Source: Zonotrichia leucophrys gambelii
Taxonomy: Eukaryota; Chordata; Aves; Passeriformes; Passerellidae
NCBI RefSeq assembly: GCF_028769735.1
Contig: NC_088172.1
Coordinates: 74,052,631-74,116,630 of the forward strand
Direction of reading: 5' to 3'
DNA length: 64,000 nucleotides
Part shown: in pieces, positions 63,701 to 64,000 of the stretch
How the letters are laid out: each line of letters begins with the position of its first letter
Position numbering within the stretch: the first letter of the stretch is position 1
Program-made: the position numbers and the translations under genes
The notes under the pieces: generated by a model
What the model was told of the DNA's origin: nothing
Database searches by the model: none
What the model saw: the letters and a program-made list of their open reading frames with translations, nothing else

Positions 63701-64000
63701 GCTTTGAGTAGTCTTTAGGAGGAGCAGTTTCAGTGTGTTGAGACCAGATGAGATACTGTGGAAGAGTAAGCTGTTGTATATGAAAGGTAGAACAAGCAGA
63801 GATGACAGGCTGCAGGTGAGAACTTCGGGCAATAGAAGACACAAGACCCAGGGATAAGCAGTGTCTGAGAAGCTTGAGGAACCTTGGGTCCCAGGGGAAA
63901 GGAGACCCTGAAGCACAGAGGCTGGGTGTGCCTGAACAAGTAAAGCAGCCCAGCAAGAGCAGATTTGGAGAATGAAGTAATTGCTGATGGGGACTCGATA
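60727..64000 (+). other. AKT3: AKT3 intron 2 (5' part, runs off the window)
   Basis: The intron begins with a consensus GTAAGT donor. The next AKT3 exon, encoding the EYIKNWRPRYFLL part of the PH domain, is not found before the window ends, which fits the long early introns of vertebrate AKT3. The only structured element seen is a G-rich telomere-like repeat at 63402-63458. The open frames here are short and look like chance. Confidence 0.9.
63402..63458 (+). repeat. Telomere-like G-rich repeat with quadruplex motif in AKT3 intron 2
   Basis: GGGAAGGGTAGGGTAGGG (63406-63423) has four G3 runs separated by two-base loops, the canonical intramolecular quadruplex pattern. Two GCTAGGG...TATGTTAGGG units follow. 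The repeats are relatives of, but not identical to, TTAGGG. The G-rich strand is the coding strand, so it would be present in AKT3 pre-mRNA. Confidence 0.85.

Overview
This window is vertebrate nuclear DNA, most likely from a bird and probably a passerine. The transposon remnants I can recognise are CR1-type LINE 3' ends in minus orientation (about 1.1, 23.8 and 56.8 kb). I see no mammalian-type SINEs, repeat density is low, and the only recognisable gene is a large intron-rich vertebrate kinase gene. The bird assignment is an inference; the species cannot be read from the sequence.

The one gene I can name is AKT3 (RAC-gamma serine/threonine kinase), on the + strand at the right end. A CpG island at about 47.1-49.3 kb holds its promoter and non-coding first exon. 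Intron 1 runs about 12 kb. Exon 2 (60572-60726) carries the start codon and the first 15 codons plus one base, encoding MSDVTIVKEGWVQKR(G). It ends at a consensus GTAAGT donor, and the window closes about 3.3 kb into intron 2. The next coding exon (rest of the PH domain) is not present.

The left 47 kb is an intergenic gene desert. In human the neighbour on this side is ZBTB18, transcribed away from AKT3. No ZBTB18 sequence is visible, so the window lies inside the spacer. This part holds microsatellites, CR1 fragments, a few GC/CpG-rich patches (7.66-7.76 and 14.96-15.31 kb), palindromic AT-rich motifs and a 36-base poly(A) tract. One exon-like stretch at 6182-6374 has good splice sites and a protein-like translation that I could not identify.

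The island is the most informative regulatory part. It carries a TCTCGCGAGA palindrome, a near-consensus CRE, GCC-triplet runs, a perfect 20-bp tandem duplication, Sp1-type boxes, a Z-DNA-prone alternating tract and, at its right edge, a TATA-like box beside a perfect octamer. The possible 5' leader holds short upstream ORFs, including an ATG-TAG start-stop pair. Two different exon 1 donors are plausible, and the choice decides which upstream ORFs are in the mRNA. No prokaryotic features, CRISPR arrays, tRNA or rRNA genes were found.
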